Below are positions 36,219 to 48,724 of a DNA stretch of 64,000 nucleotides, piece by piece (positions within the stretch are counted from its first letter, which is position 1; the number at the start of each line of letters is the position of its first letter). Position numbers and translations under genes: made by a program. A model generated the notes under the pieces. That model was not told where the DNA came from, did no database searches, and saw nothing but the letters and a program-made list of their open reading frames with translations. Source of the stretch: Cephalopachus bancanus (lineage: Eukaryota > Chordata > Mammalia > Primates > Tarsiidae); NCBI GenBank assembly GCA_027257055.1, contig JAPVLO010000965.1, positions 186,001 through 250,000 of the forward strand, given 5' to 3'.

Positions 36219-36281
36219 CTGAGCGCTCCTGAATGCTTCTTAAAAATATAAAACCGTTTACTTGGATCATTACTATGAGAG
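36219..36281 (-). CDS. ZNF280C: ZNF280C internal exon: basic SKRFYIFKKHSGAL segment
   Basis: Short 63-base exon after TTGTCTCTCCAG and before GTAAGA. It reads SHSNDPSKRFYIFKKHSGAL with one base completing the preceding Ser codon and two leading into Arg. The segment is a conserved family block between the degenerate fingers and the last finger. It is too short to stand out as an open reading frame and was found from its splice sites and phase. Confidence 0.92.
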
Positions 36282-36417
36282 CTGGAGAGACAACAGACAA
36301 ATAGGATTTTATTAATTTTATTAGACAATAAATGATATTCATTTTATGGCCACATTTCAAGGCTATGCTTCATTTCTTAGTTTTAAATAAAAGACCATGA
36401 TCTATAGAATACAATTC

Positions 36418-36735
36418 TGTTGGTCATTGCTGTGATTTGAATGTTTGTGTACCCCCAAATTCATGTTAAAATCTCAACCCCCAAGGTGATGATATTAGAA
36501 TTAGTGCCCTTATAGAAGAGACCCTAGGGAGCTAGTGCACCCCTTCCACCATGTGAGGTCACAGCAAGAAGGTGCTGTCTATGAGGAGTGGGCCCTCACC
36601 CAGATACCGAATCTGCTGGCACCTTGATCGTGGACTTTCCAGCCTTCAGAACTGTGAGAAATAAATTTCTGTTGTTTATAAGCTACCCAATCTATAGTAA
36701 TTTGTTATAGCCATCCAAATGGACTAAGATAGTCA
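36418..36735 (+). mobile_element. Solo LTR of MaLR type (MLT/MST-like)
   Basis: ATTTGAATGTTTGTGTACCC, TGCACCCCTTCCACCATGTG, AACTGTGAGAAATAAATTTC, ending AAATGGACTAAGATA. An old non-coding retroviral-like LTR; no genes. Confidence 0.85.
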
Positions 36736-36790
36736 TCTCTGTTAAATTCAAGATTTTTGTCTTACATTCCATTTTACCTGTATCTTTTCT

Positions 36791-37099
<309 letters not shown>

Positions 37100-37433
37100 T
37101 AATAACATATTTCTCTGAGAATATTCTTAGATTTCTAAGGGGCTCACTGGATCAGTACCTTACCATTATTTGAAAAATACAAAAAGTACCAAAGTATTTT
37201 TCAACTACTAAGAGTAAAAACAATTTAAGGGATATTTGTATTTTGCTATGATAGAAATTGTCATGAATAATTATTTATTACATTCTAATCCTAATATGTT
37301 TGAGGAGGGAGGACAATCTAAATGATCCTGGAAGTAAACACTACGTAAGCTAAATGCCATTCCTAAACGTCAGAAAAATGAAGCATTTAGAGTCCTTTGC
37401 AATTACTAGAAGAACTTTTAAAGAAAGCAAATT

Positions 37434-37736
37434 AGCCAGGCTCAGTGGCTCACACCTGTAATCCCAGCACTTTGGTTGGCCGAAGTGGGAGGATTAACTG
37501 AGCCCAGGAGTTTGAGGCCAGCCTAGGCAACATAACGAGACTTCAATTCTCTAAAAAAAAAAAAAAAAATCTTCCAAAAATTAGCTGGGCATGGTGGCAT
37601 GCACCTGTAGTTCAAGATACTCAGGAGGCTGAGGTGGAAGGATCGCCTGAGACAAGGTTGTGGGGAGTTGTGATCATGCCACTACTGAACTCCAGTCTGG
37701 GTGACAGAGTCAGACCCTGACACACATACACAAAAA
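37434..37736 (+). mobile_element. AluJ, full dimer
   Basis: GCCAGGCTCAGTGGCTCACA to GACCCTGACACACATACAC. Confidence 0.92.
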
Positions 37737-38274
37737 AAGCAAATTAACGGAGGCAGAGCTCATGAGTTAAAACAATGCTTCTCCTATGCACAGAACAGAA
37801 AGCAACTAACCAAACTTTGCTACCAATGATAATAGTTCTTACACCTTTTAAACTGATAAGGAATGCTTTCCTGTGTTAGAAAGTCAGACAGGATCAGCCA
37901 GGATTAGCCTAGCACAGTATTACTAAATTTGTGGTCTGTGGACCAGCAACATCTGGGAGCTTATTAGAAATACAAAGTCACAGGGCTTACTGAAAATCTA
38001 ATAAATTAATCTCTGACAATGGGACCCAGAAATCAGTTTTAACAAGTTTCCCAGCTGGTTCTTATGCAAGATAAAGTTTGAGAAGCGCTAGCCCTATTTT
38101 GAACAGACAGACCCAAACTAGCCAACACAGGTCAACTGTTACCCTCAGACACAAGGTAACCATCACCAGAATATGGGGAAAGAAAGATTCCAGCAAGCTA
38201 TAATTCCCAGAAAATATCCTCAGAATGGATGCCATGATGAATGCAATGAGTATCTCTCTCAAAGAGATAACAGA
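37737..38274 (-). other. ZNF280C: ZNF280C intron sequence, nothing recognised
   Basis: No exon or clear repeat; 37910-38080 has phrases of an old MER-type repeat (GGTCTGTGGACCAGCAACAT) too diverged to name. Confidence 0.4.
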
Positions 38275-38411
38275 GGCTGGGAGCAGTGGCTCAGGGCTGT
38301 AATCCCAGTACTTTTGGAGGCTGAGGCAGGAGAATCTCAAAGCCAGGAGTTGGAGATCAGATGCCTGGGCAACATAGAGAGAGAGCAAGATCCCATCTCT
38401 CTGTTTTTTGA
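38275..38411 (+). mobile_element. Alu left-monomer fragment
   Basis: GGCTGGGAGCAGTGGCTCAG to CAAGATCCCATCTCTCTG. Confidence 0.75.
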
Positions 38412-40348
38412 AAAAGAGGTGATGAAGACACATATAAGGCAGAAGTACAGAACTCAAGAAAAGGAATGATCCCTATGTGTGGCTGTGCTGATCAGATACT
38501 TCACAGATGAAATGAAAAGGAAGGAGAGGGACATTCCAGGGAATAATCAAGACTACGAAAAAGTCACTTTAGATAGTGAATATGAAGAAACTATATATTG
38601 GGGAAGATTAATTGATGGGGGGCTATCTTCTGGCAACAGAGTTGGTGTAGGCTGGGAATAAAAGTACTCAGCATCTGAGAAAACGACGCTTCTGTGCCTA
38701 CAGAGCTAAGCCTATGAAAAACGTCCATGCTGAGTAGGAGTGAGGGCACACCATTCAAGAGGAGGTACCAGAGGCAATGAGGAAAGCAAGGCACCACTGA
38801 AGTAGGGGAAAAGCAAGGGACCTACAAGGCCCCTAGAAGAGTTGAGGTGGAAGCTTCCAGCTCTATGAGGTTAACGATGAATAAGAGTTCAGCGTGCATG
38901 ATGACAGTGCAGGGTTGGGGCTCACTGGAAATTAGAGGAAAAGGCATTGAAGGAAGCCTGGGGCCAATTGGAATGTTTGGGGGCTAGAATGGGGTTGGAG
39001 TCCCACAAGACAGTTGAGATGTCTATGAACATGGGAAGGGAGGACAGAATGACACATGGGTATATAAGAAATGCCAAATATATTTTTCAATTTAATACTC
39101 TATAAATTAGTGGCAGAATAGGAGATCTGTTAGGGCAGTCGTGTGTTTGGCACAGAATAAGAGAACAACGTTGCTCCCAGAAATGTACCGAGGGAAAAGC
39201 TGGCTGGAACGTGGTTTAGAGCAACTGAGGTATGGGTACAGAACCACTGTAGCAGTGGAGGTAGCATGGGAAACTGCAGAAGATGGACTCCCAGGAAGCC
39301 ATGATGTATGATCAAGAGAACTTCAGAAACTTGGGACAGTGAATTATTTCCAGCTGGTGTTCCATGTTTATGCAAATCATGCCCTGAATCAGACTAAGCT
39401 TAAAGGATATTGGGGTGAAAGTGGTTTGAATCCTCAACAGAGGATTTTTGTTCTTTATAGATGCAAGTGAGTCAAAGATGAAAATATTAAATACTTAGAA
39501 ATAATGAACTGAATCTCAGGAAAACTTAGCATTGAAACTGGAGGATTTACACTTGAAAGGTACAAGGTAAAACTCTTGAGAGTGGTTAAGGTACCAAGAA
39601 AGTGACTACTAAGGGACAAGAAGAGTTTGAAGGAAGAAAAGCTAATTATATATAGAGGGAGTAGCAAAAAAGGAAGAAAAATGGTGTTAACAGTTTAACA
39701 GAAGTTGAGAAGAGTTCCAAAAGTGAGTAATCAAGTGTCAAATACTCTGAAGAAGCCACAGAGGAGTAAGAATGAAAAACAGTGAGTATATTTAGTGATT
39801 AGGATATGACTGATAACCTTTAGAGGAGCAACTTCAGCTGTAGGTGGGGGTGACACTCAAATCATAACGGTGAAAAATGACAAGCTAGTAAAGAATACTC
39901 ATTTCAAATGTCGATGGTAAAAGGAAGACAGTAAAATATGTGAAGGATGGATCTCCTTCATCCTAAAAAAAACTTCCTGAAAGTATCTGCATGCAGAATG
40001 AATGTGGTTGAGAAAAGAGATGGACTGAAGGTCCCAAATAGCAGAATCAGGTTGTGGAGGAAATGTAGATGAGGGGCAGCATTAACTTTTAAAAAAGTGG
40101 GATACGTTTGTTTCCTGAGATTGGTGTCGGGATGAAAGAAAAAAATGAGGTAGGAGAAAGTTAATCTTGAGAAAAAGGACAACCTCTGAGTAATAAGTAT
40201 GCAAGGTTAACAACTGAGAGACTACAATAACATTTTGACAGATGTTGTAGATGAACATAAGAAGTATTTGAAAAAAAACAGGACCAAATTAAAGTTTAAG
40301 ATCATGAATCCGGAACTGATGGAATCAAGCACAGATTCAAGCAGTATT
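38412..40348 (-). other. ZNF280C: ZNF280C intron, long purine-rich stretch
   Basis: Almost 2 kb rich in A and G on the plus strand, probably one or more very old interspersed repeats continuing at 40642-40948. No family could be named and no exon found. Confidence 0.4.
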
Positions 40349-40641
40349 CTTTTTTTTTTTTCTGAGTTGGAGTCTCACTCCATCGCCCAGGCTGGAGTGC
40401 AGTGGCACACTCAGGGCCACCTCAGTATTGACTTGCTGGGCTCCAGCCATCTGTCCACCTCAGCCTTCCAAGTACCCAGAATTATAGGCATGCGCTACCA
40501 CGCCCAGCTAATTTTTGATTTACTGTAGAAACGAGGTCTTGCCAAGTTGCTCAGGCTGGTCTTGAACCCGCGGGCTCAGGCAATCCATTCGACTCAGCCT
40601 CCCAAAGTGCTGGGATTACAGGCTGAGCCACTGAGGCTAGC
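40349..40641 (-). mobile_element. Alu, intermediate to young
   Basis: GAGTTGGAGTCTCACTCCAT to CACTGAGGCTAGCC; contains antisense GGTCTTGAACCCGCGGGCTC. Confidence 0.94.
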
Positions 40642-40948
40642 CAAGCAGTTTTCAATTAGTACTAACTGTGCCTTGAATAAACTGCCACTGTGCAAAGCTA
40701 GATTCAAGCAGTGTGGCAGTCCAAAACTGAGCATAGAGATAGATCAAAAAGGATAAAAAATTCAAAGACAGCAAGGCCAAGTATGACTGCGAAGATGTAA
40801 GATTCTAGGACAAAAACAAAGCAGGACTCAAAACAAATTACCTGAAGGTTAAGGTTGAATGACAAAATTGGACTGGTGCTACTTGGTGGGAAAAAAGGGG
40901 TTAAGATCCTTAAAGTCATGGGGGTAATGAGAATAGAAAATATTTTCT

Positions 40949-41078
40949 GGCCGGGCATGATGGCTCATGCTTGTAATCCCATCACTTTGGATGGCCAAGG
41001 CAGGGAGGATCACTTAAGGCCAGGAGTTCAAGACCAGCCTGGGCAACATAGTGAGACCTGTCTCTACAAAAAGAAAAT
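40949..41078 (+). mobile_element. Alu left monomer (FLAM-like)
   Basis: GGCCGGGCATGATGGCTCAT to CTGTCTCTACAAAAAG. Confidence 0.85.
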
Positions 41079-41735
41079 AAGTATTTTCTATGGTGAGGTA
41101 AAATGGGACAGTATTAAGAAAGGGGATACAATGAAGTACAGGTAGATGTGAAGTACTAGCACTAAAGAAGTCAAGGTACCATGAGGTCAGGCTGACCATC
41201 GAGCAGGGAGAAATCAAACCTATGAACCAGGTGCTGAAGTCACCAAAAAATGTGGGCAAATCCTTCAAAGTGGTAGTTAACTATACCCAGAAAGTAATAT
41301 ACAGGTTTTATAATAATCTGAAAGAAAACCACTCTTATTGGCTATACTTTATTTCTAACTGAAAATAAATAGAACAATTTCAATTTGAGTAATCAATTTA
41401 TCATACTTATATCTGAACACTTTTTGATTATTCAAAGTAAAAGTAAGGTGGGCTCTGAAATCTTTCCCTAATATATGAAGTATATTACAAGTGTTCAAAT
41501 TCAAGTTCAAGTTGAATTGATGTGTGAAAAGGAATTCTAACAGAAGCATCATGATTGAAATATCCCTATAGTCTCTCATTTTATGTTTCTTTGAATGAAT
41601 GCAAAGATGGATAGCTGAAAAGACATGCACAGACGAATGGGCAGGGGAAGACAGAGAAAAAAGGAGAGAAAATAAAGTTCATAGTATATCAAAGTGATTG
41701 TTTTGAAGAGGATAACACTCATGAGGTTACATATA
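41079..41735 (-). other. ZNF280C: ZNF280C intron, nothing recognised
   Basis: AT-rich intron sequence without a nameable repeat. Confidence 0.5.
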
Positions 41736-42066
41736 CAGGGGTCCCTTGGTATCCATAGGGGATTGGTTTCTAGCATCACCTGTGGACACCCAAATCCGCG
41801 GATGCTCAAGTCTCTGACTTAAAATGGCATAGCATTATATATAACCTATGCAAATCCTCCTATACCCTTCAAGTCATCTCTAGATTACTTATAATACCTA
41901 ATACAATGTAAGTTCTATGTAAACAGTTGTTAAACTGTATTGTTTAGAGAATAATGACAAGAAAAACGTCTGTACATGTTCAGTGCAGATGCATTTTTTT
42001 AACATTTTTGATCCACAGTTGGTTGAATCCACAGATGTAGAGCCCACAGATCCAGAGAGCTGACTG
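41736..42066. mobile_element. Tigger-class MITE (MER2-like)
   Basis: CAGGGGTCCCTTGGTATCCA at one end and AGATCCAGAGAGCTGACTG at the other; GGATGCTCAAGTCTCTGACT and TTGGTTGAATCCACAGATGT inside, as in MER2 elements. TA precedes it. Confidence 0.85.
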
Positions 42067-42407
42067 CATTCATTGGATAAATAAGTGGAAAACATTTAAA
42101 ATTTTATGTTGGAAAATAACCACTTTTAGAAAGAAATAAAGGGGAAAAAAAGTTCCCATAGAAAAACAAATTTCCCTAACAAACTCATTCTAATTTCATT
42201 AATCTAATTGTTCTTATAGTTTTTGTTCCAGTAAGTTTATGAACTACTATGCTGGAAATAGTACAAGAACATCCTAGATGTTCCCTATTGCTAGAACCTT
42301 TTAGTTCCTTGAGGAGACAAACTTTTTTCTAATAGGACTTTATTTAAAAAAAAAAAAAAAATTTCCTGAATGGAAATTTTGATTGGCAGATTATCTGTTT
42401 AACTTAC

Positions 42408-42548
42408 CTCATCATATGATTTATAAAGGCTTTGTTACAGTTAGTATTGTACTTGCAAAAATTACAGTGAATATATATAGAAAAGTGGCTTGCAAAATCT
42501 TTTATTTTAGAACGACATTCAATGCACTTGTGAATTCCCCGACGACAC
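42408..42548 (-). CDS. ZNF280C: ZNF280C internal exon: degenerate fingers 7 and 8
   Basis: 141 bases, one base completing the preceding Arg codon and two left over, acceptor CTGCATAAG and donor AG|GTAAGT. It starts CRRGIHKCIEC. The first finger here has irregular His spacing (CIEC, then DFASHFSIYIH), and overlaps the next Cys pair in HCNFCKYNTNCNKAFINHMM. The repeated GIH-x-C start, shared with the finger 6 exon, points to an internal duplication of fingers. These are atypical and may bind zinc in a cross-braced way or serve protein contact. Confidence 0.93.
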
Positions 42549-43036
42549 CTTATGCAGACAGGAAAAAAAACAAAAATATATTGTAAAACAACATAATAAG
42601 GCAAAGACTTATTAGCTTTTATTAATTAAACTCAAGATATTTAAAGTAGTATCTCTGAAATATATTTCCAACATAATTTGAAAACTGGCTTTGTAAAAAG
42701 TGTAATACCAGTAAAAGAATAAGTATAAAAAATGTAATACCAGTAAAAGTTTCCCTGGAAAAAAAAAGATCTAATTAACCAGTTCAATTATTATTAGATA
42801 AAAGCACAACATATAAGAATAGTGTAAAAGATGAAAATTATAGAACACAGTATTTCAAGTTCTGCATGGTAGTTGTAAAAGAGTATCTTTTTCATCATTT
42901 GCTTATTAGTATTTATGTCAGATAAGTGATTATCATGTAAATGTGCAAGAGGATTCTGTGATATGGCAAATTATATTCAAATAAACATAATATTTCAGAT
43001 TAAATTAGTATTGTATATGAGGAATAAAGGTGTTAC

Positions 43037-43347
43037 CTTAAGTTCTTCAAAGCTATGCTGATTTTGTTTTTTCGGTTGCGCTGTCTCTTTTGCTTGTAAG
43101 AGGATTTTGCTTTGCATTTAGGTGGCCCTCCACTTTGCTTACTTGTATTGGGTTTATTTGCAGTGGATGCAGTTGCATGAGGCTTGCTTGTCTTAGATTT
43201 ACCGGCAGTAGATTTTGTAGGACCTTTAGCAGTTGTATTTTTAGACTTTGGAGGTGAGACTTGAAAAGAAGAAGTACTTGGGCCACAACTGAGAGGTATA
43301 GTTGATGCTTTTGATTGGAGAGGTCCAAGCGAAGCTCGAATAGTAAC
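43037..43347 (-). CDS. ZNF280C: ZNF280C internal exon: Ser/Thr/Lys/Pro-rich basic linker
   Basis: 311 bases between TTTTTATAG and GTAACA, phase 0 in and two bases left over. It encodes 103 residues without a finger: VTIRASLGPLQSKAST, then a long stretch rich in Ser, Thr, Lys and Pro, ending with a strongly basic cluster (KQKRQRNRKNK) and ISIALKNL. The basic cluster is a plausible nuclear localisation or DNA-backbone contact region; that is inference. Low-complexity composition suggests disorder. The longest open reading frame at this spot is in another frame and is a shadow. Confidence 0.93.
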
Positions 43348-43455
43348 CTATAAAAACAAAGGTAATATATTTTTAGAAAATCAGTCATCATGTTAATATT
43401 AAAAATATCACTGTCAGTCCTCACAAAAAAAAAATCTCACAGTGTGTCAAACACC

Positions 43456-43738
43456 ATTTTTTGAGTCAAGGTCTCACTCTGTCACCCAGAGTGCATTGGC
43501 ATGATAATGGCTCACTGCAGTCTCAATCTCCTGGCCTCATGCGATCCTTTTGCCTCAGCCTCCCAAGTAGCTGAGACTACAGGTATGTGACACCAGGCTT
43601 GGCTAATTTTTTATTTTTTTGGACAGACAAGGTCTCACTATTTTGCCCAGGCTGGTCTCAGACTCCTGGGCTCAAGCAATTCTCCCGCCTTGGGCTCCCA
43701 AAGTGCTGGGGTTACAGGCATGAGCCACCGTACCTGGC
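43456..43738 (-). mobile_element. AluJ, full dimer
   Basis: GAGTCAAGGTCTCACTCTGT to CACCGTACCTGGCC. Confidence 0.93.
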
Positions 43739-43741
43739 CTT

Positions 43742-44700
43742 CAAAACCAAATTTTAAGAGGTAAAACTGTAAGACTCTTAGAAGAAAATATAGTAGTAAA
43801 TCCTTGTGACCATGAGTTAGGCAATGGTTTCTTAAATATGACACCTAAAGCATAAGGAACCAAAGGTAAAATACATGAATAAGCATTCCTTTAAAGAAGA
43901 TATATAAATGGTCAATAAACACATGTTGCTATGAATGTACAATGGTACAGTCATATTGAAAAAGTTTGGTTGCTTCTCAAAGTATTAAAGACAAGAGTTA
44001 CCATATAAGGGCCATTGCCTTGCTAGACTCTGGGGTGGCCATGTGCTCTCTGAGCTATGGCTGTTGCCTTGCTTCCTGGCTTGGCCCCCTACCCACCTTG
44101 GGGAGGTGAATCTTTTCTTTCTCTCTCTCTCTCTAATTTACTTTTAAAATAAACTATGTTTTCTAATCTAAAATAAAAGTTACCATATAACTCAGCAATT
44201 TCACTCCTAGGTATACACCCAAGAGAAATGAAAACATATGTCCACACAAAAACGAGTACTGATGAATGGATAAATAAAATGTGAAATATCCATGTAATGG
44301 AGTATTATTCTGCCATAGAAAGGAATATAGTACTGAAAGATGGTACTATACAGATGCACCTACAAAACATTATGCCAAGTCAAAGTAACCAGTACTTAAG
44401 GATCACATATTGTATGATTCCATTAATATGAAATGTCCAGAAAAGGAAAATCTATAGGGGCTAAAAGGAGATTAAAGTTTACACACAGCCGGTGAAGGGG
44501 TAATAAAGAGTAAATGCTAATGGGTACAAGGTTTCTTTGGGGGTGATAAAAATGTTCTAAAATTGACTGTGGTGATGGTGATGCTTGCACAACTCTGTGA
44601 ATATGCTAAAAACCATTGAATTGTACATTTTAAATGAGTGAAATGTATGATATATGAATTATACCTCAATAAAGCTGTTACAAAAAACACTGCAATACAA
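43742..44700 (+). mobile_element. Old L1M 3' end, interrupted by a retroposed insert
   Basis: GAGTTAGGCAATGGTTTCTT before the break, CTCAGCAATTTCACTCCTAG and ATGTATGATATATGAATTAT after it. The insert at 44009-44177 duplicated 13 bases of the L1. Confidence 0.85.
44009..44177 (+). mobile_element. Short retroposed insert of unknown source, LTR-like 3' end
   Basis: 169 bases between perfect copies of AGTTACCATATAA (43996-44008, 44178-44190). It begins GGGCCATTGCCTTGCTAGAC, contains a CT-rich tract, then AAAATAAACTATGTTTTCTA and an A-rich end. Non-coding. Related in its 3' part to the insert at 61789-61927. Probably derived from the polyadenylated end of an endogenous-retrovirus LTR transcript. 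Confidence 0.7.
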
Positions 44701-45339
44701 AAAGTTAAACATCATTATTTTGCAAACAGCAAACTCTAGTCAGGTAAGTATATCACTTATTCTAAATAGTCAGACCTATTAAATGAGATTTATCTTGATA
44801 TTTACTGTTATATTATAGCTTTCTATTGATAGCAATTGTATGTTAAACAGATGTTAATGGATAATTAGGGGTTAGAACAAATTACTTGACTATCAAAAGA
44901 GTATATTCCATAGCTATTTTTATGCTATAATATAACTGAAAGGCCTTCAGAAATATAGAGGTCAAAATTTAAATCTCAGAGCCTGACATAATAATTCTGG
45001 AAAGGTCTGCATTATCCTTTGGTAACTATAAAACGGATTTCCAGTAAATGTGACCTTCTCTTTCTGGGAGCTCGTTGGGCATGATTTCTGCTTCCAAGGT
45101 TGTGGTGGAGATTATAGCAATTCATCATAAGCATGGAGATTAAAATAATACTCAGAATTTCCTTAATGGTAGCTAATACAAAATTTATCATTTAGTGTTT
45201 GAAAAAAGAATATGTTTGATTATATCCACTGGCTAATAATGGAAAATGCAGTGACCTACTAACATTCTCTTTAATTCTTTGACTATGTTTCCTCACCATG
45301 TACTGGAGGAGCAGCCTCTGTGAAGTCCTATGAAATACA

Positions 45340-45862
45340 TGTGGTTTGGTATCATACAGAAGCACTGGAGTAGGTGTTAAATGATGAGGTTAAATCTCAT
45401 CACTAGCTGAGCTCGGTGGCGCAGCCTGTAATCCCGCGCTTTGGGAGGCTGAGGTGAGTGGATTGCCTGAGCCCACCGGTTCGAGACCCACCTGGGCAAC
45501 TTGGCGAGACCTCATCTCTACAATAAATCAAAAATTAGCCAGGCATGGTAGCGCGTGCCTGTAGTTCCAGTTACTTGGAAGGCTGAGGCAGAAGGATCGC
45601 CGGAGCCCAGCAGGTCGAGGCTGCAGTGGTCAGGAGCGGCCACTGCACTCCAGTCTGGGCGACAGAGTGAGACTCCAACTCAAAAAAACAAAACAAAAAA
45701 ATCTCATCACTACCTTTTCCTAGCCATGTGACCTTGAGTAAGGAATTTATCCTAAGCCTCTTCATCTGTAATATGGGGATAATACCTACCTTGACTACTT
45801 CATTGGATTGCCAGATGAATTAGAAAATAAAATGTATAAAAAGCACATTGAAAGCGTAATTC
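45340..45862 (-). repeat. MIR, antisense, split by a young Alu
   Basis: AGCCATGTGACCTTGAGTAA, CTCTTCATCTGTAATATGGG and the GATAATACCTACCTTGAC block after the Alu; the 5' boundary before the Alu is approximate. Confidence 0.7.
45406..45698 (+). mobile_element. Alu, young lineage subfamily
   Basis: GAGCTCGGTGGCGCAGCCTG, long GGGCAACTTGGCGAGACC form; right arm GTGGTCAGGAGCGGCCACTG. Perfect duplication AAATCTCATCACTA. Confidence 0.95.
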
Positions 45863-45917
45863 TTTTTTTTTTTTTAGATGAGGTCTCGCCAAGTTGCCCA
45901 CGCTGGTCTCGAACCCG
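45863..45917 (-). mobile_element. 55-base Alu fragment insertion with its own duplication
   Basis: Flanked by GAAAGCGTAATTC (45850-45862) and GAAAGCTTAATTC (45918-45930). In sense it runs from CGGGTTCGAGACCAGCGTGG to GCGAGACCTCATCT followed by 11-13 A. It starts at the B box and ends in the left arm. Confidence 0.85.
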
Positions 45918-45957
45918 GAAAGCTTAATTCTAATGTGCTATAAGACATATAGTATCA

Positions 45958-46245
<288 letters not shown>

Positions 46246-46477
46246 TCATTATTATCATTATTATTGCCATCTTATTAATAAGGGAAGATATGAGAGAGGA
46301 ATGTAATGCCTTCATTAGTATTCTCCATGTCTAGTCCCAACATGGAATAAATGGATTGCAGTGAAGGACACTGGATAGTTTCTCTCACTCTAGATGTCCA
46401 GATCATTGTTTTACATTATTTTTGTTCATTCAAACTGCAGACATACATTCAATGGTGTGTACTCAAAACCAAATACA

Positions 46478-46775
46478 GGCTGAGCATGGTGGCTCATGCC
46501 TGTAATACCAGTACTTTGGGAGGCCATGGTGGAAGAATTGCTTGAGTCCAGGAGTCCGAGATCAGCTGGGCAACAAAGCAAGACCTTGTCTCTATTAAAA
46601 AAAAACAAAAACGTGTCGGGCATGGTGGTGTGTGCCTGTAGTCCTAGCTACTGGGGAGACTGAGGCAGAAGGAGCACCTGAGCCCATGAGGTTGAAACCG
46701 TGGTGAGCTGTGATTGTGTCACTGCACTTTAGTCTAGGGTGATAGAGTGAGACCCTGTCTCAAAATAATAAATAA
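46478..46775 (+). mobile_element. AluJ, full dimer
   Basis: GGCTGAGCATGGTGGCTCAT to GACCCTGTCTCAAAATAAT. Confidence 0.93.
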
Positions 46776-47631
46776 CATTTGGGGATTATTTCATTTTGAA
46801 TTATCTATTCCTTCACTGGAGAAAATATTCAAGAGCTAACTTTATATAAAGAAGTCAGAGAAACCATATGTATATGAGGCCAACAGGAAGAAGAAAATTT
46901 GTAGTCAGACATGTGCTTGCTCGCTAAAAACAGAGATGCTATTCAGGAGCAAAATTTGCTTCTCTGAGAGCAGATTCAGTAAAAACAATTTCAACAAACC
47001 TATGGCATTCAAAGCACCATGACGGATGTTGGGAACACAAAGATAAATTAAACATGATTCCTGATCTCAAACACCTTTAAGTCTAGCAGCTGAAATAGAC
47101 ATATACACTGCTAACTGAAATAGCTCAAAGACAGCCCACAGAACACTGAAATAACTCGCTGACTCAGTGTACAGTCAATCTAGTTGCACTAGAAATACCG
47201 CTCCAACAAAGCACGTCAATAAACTCAAAAAACAATGGCTACAAGTTTTCCTTTCCAAGCATAAGAATGATAAAACCTAAAATTAAGGTCTTAAAAAACC
47301 ATAAATCAACTTTATTATATTCAATAGATAAAACCAGGTAGTAGTTTATTTCTATTATCATACAAAATGTTAAAATATAACACAAACTCACTTTTGGGGT
47401 ACATGTGATATTTTTATATAAGCATACAATATGTAATGACCAAATCAGGATGATTACAGCATCCACCACCTCAAGCATTTATCATTCCTTTTGTGTTAGA
47501 AACATTTCAATTCTATTTTATTAGTTATTTTTAAATATACAATAAATTACTGTTAACTGTAATTGCCCTATTGTGCTAACACTGGATCTTATTCCTTCTA
47601 TTCATAATAATAAAAAATTTTAAAAACTCAC
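46776..47631 (-). other. ZNF280C: ZNF280C intron, nothing recognised
   Basis: AT-rich; 47370-47600 has phrases of an old antisense L1 3' UTR (GGGGTACATGTGATATTTTT, CAGCATCCACCACCTCAAGC). Confidence 0.5.
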
Positions 47632-47763
47632 TTTTGTTCCAGAAGGTAATCCTTCTAGTTCTTTAGGTTTTATAAATGTACGATGCTGTGTCTTATGATC
47701 CATTTTCTCCTTGCAAGTCAAAAACTGTAGTCTGCATTTTGTGCAACGATGAATTCCTTTTTT
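47632..47763 (-). CDS. ZNF280C: ZNF280C internal exon: finger 6 and linker
   Basis: 132 bases (44 codons), phase 0 on both sides, acceptor TTTAAACAG and donor AAA|GTGAGT. It begins [10 protein letters not shown]; finger 6 has the layout C-x2-C-x12-H-x3-H ([20 protein letters not shown] then H). The exon ends with the family-typical [13 protein letters not shown], which continues into VTIRASLGPL. It lies alone in the middle of a 12-kb repeat-rich interval. Confidence 0.95.
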
Positions 47764-48032
47764 CTGTTTAAAGAAAATGCTAGAAATGGTAACTTCTACC
47801 ACCATAAACTCTGGGACCCAAAATTGCTCTTAATTCTAATATATAAATATTTTTAAAACCAGTATTTTACCATTTCCCACCATAGGTAATACCAAAATAT
47901 TATTTCATTTTTAAAAGCACTTCTTGCATTTACATTTGAGTCCTAAAAGAAGTGGTTACCATATAAACACCCAACATGAAAAACCGTATCAATTAGGTTT
48001 CAATTAGAAAGTTCTATATGGATTGCAGAAGC

Positions 48033-48425
48033 ATAAATAAGAACTGATCCCACAAAGAGGGGCAAAACTATGGACTTTGCAGCAAATTGGACGGATTTAG
48101 AGTCTATCATACTCAGTGATCTGTCACAGAAACAAAGAACTGAATACCACATGTACTCACTCATAAGTGGGTCCTGAACCTTTATCACAAGACTGCAAGA
48201 GGGACTGGCAGTAGCAGGACACTGCAGGGCTGCAGTGGGTGGGTGGGTGGGGTGGGGGTTGGTGGTGGTGGGAGGGGAACATAACATCACTAAGAGTACC
48301 TGATCCTAAACCAGGGGAAGTGAGGACCAGTTGAAGGCCCAAATTCCACCTGCACGTAGACTACGAGACTACTTATGTACCTAATCCTGACTTGTACCTC
48401 ACATCTCTATAATAAAATGAAGTAA
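48033..48425 (+). mobile_element. L1 3' end, non-anthropoid type, 5'-truncated
   Basis: Shares TTTAGAGTCTATCATACTCA, CACTCATAAGTGGGTCCTGA and ACCTAATCCTGACTTGTACC with the other copies; GT-rich patch at 48230-48270. No coding capacity. Confidence 0.88.
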
Positions 48426-48724
48426 AAAAAGAAATAACGGATCCCAGTCTACTGTTTGAGAACCCCTTGATTGAGTCCCTTCTCAAACCTAGTCCTATGA
48501 TTTTATCGATGGGAAATAGGACCCAAGAGAAATTTAAGTCACTTGTGCATAGCTGGTTAGTGTTGTTTCTACTATATATCATCAACTGCAATCTTTGTTC
48601 TATGCTCTCAATTAAAAATGTTTAAATTTACATATAAATTTAGAACACACAAATACAAAAAATGTTTTCTTTAAAGATGTATCTCCACAAGTGCATCACT
48701 ATTTTCATATAAAACACAATCATT

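Noticed and set aside
43053..43424. 123-codon open frame over the 43.0-43.3 kb exon
   Set aside because: It is in the wrong frame; the frame that joins neighbouring exons in phase gives the Ser/Thr/Lys-rich linker.
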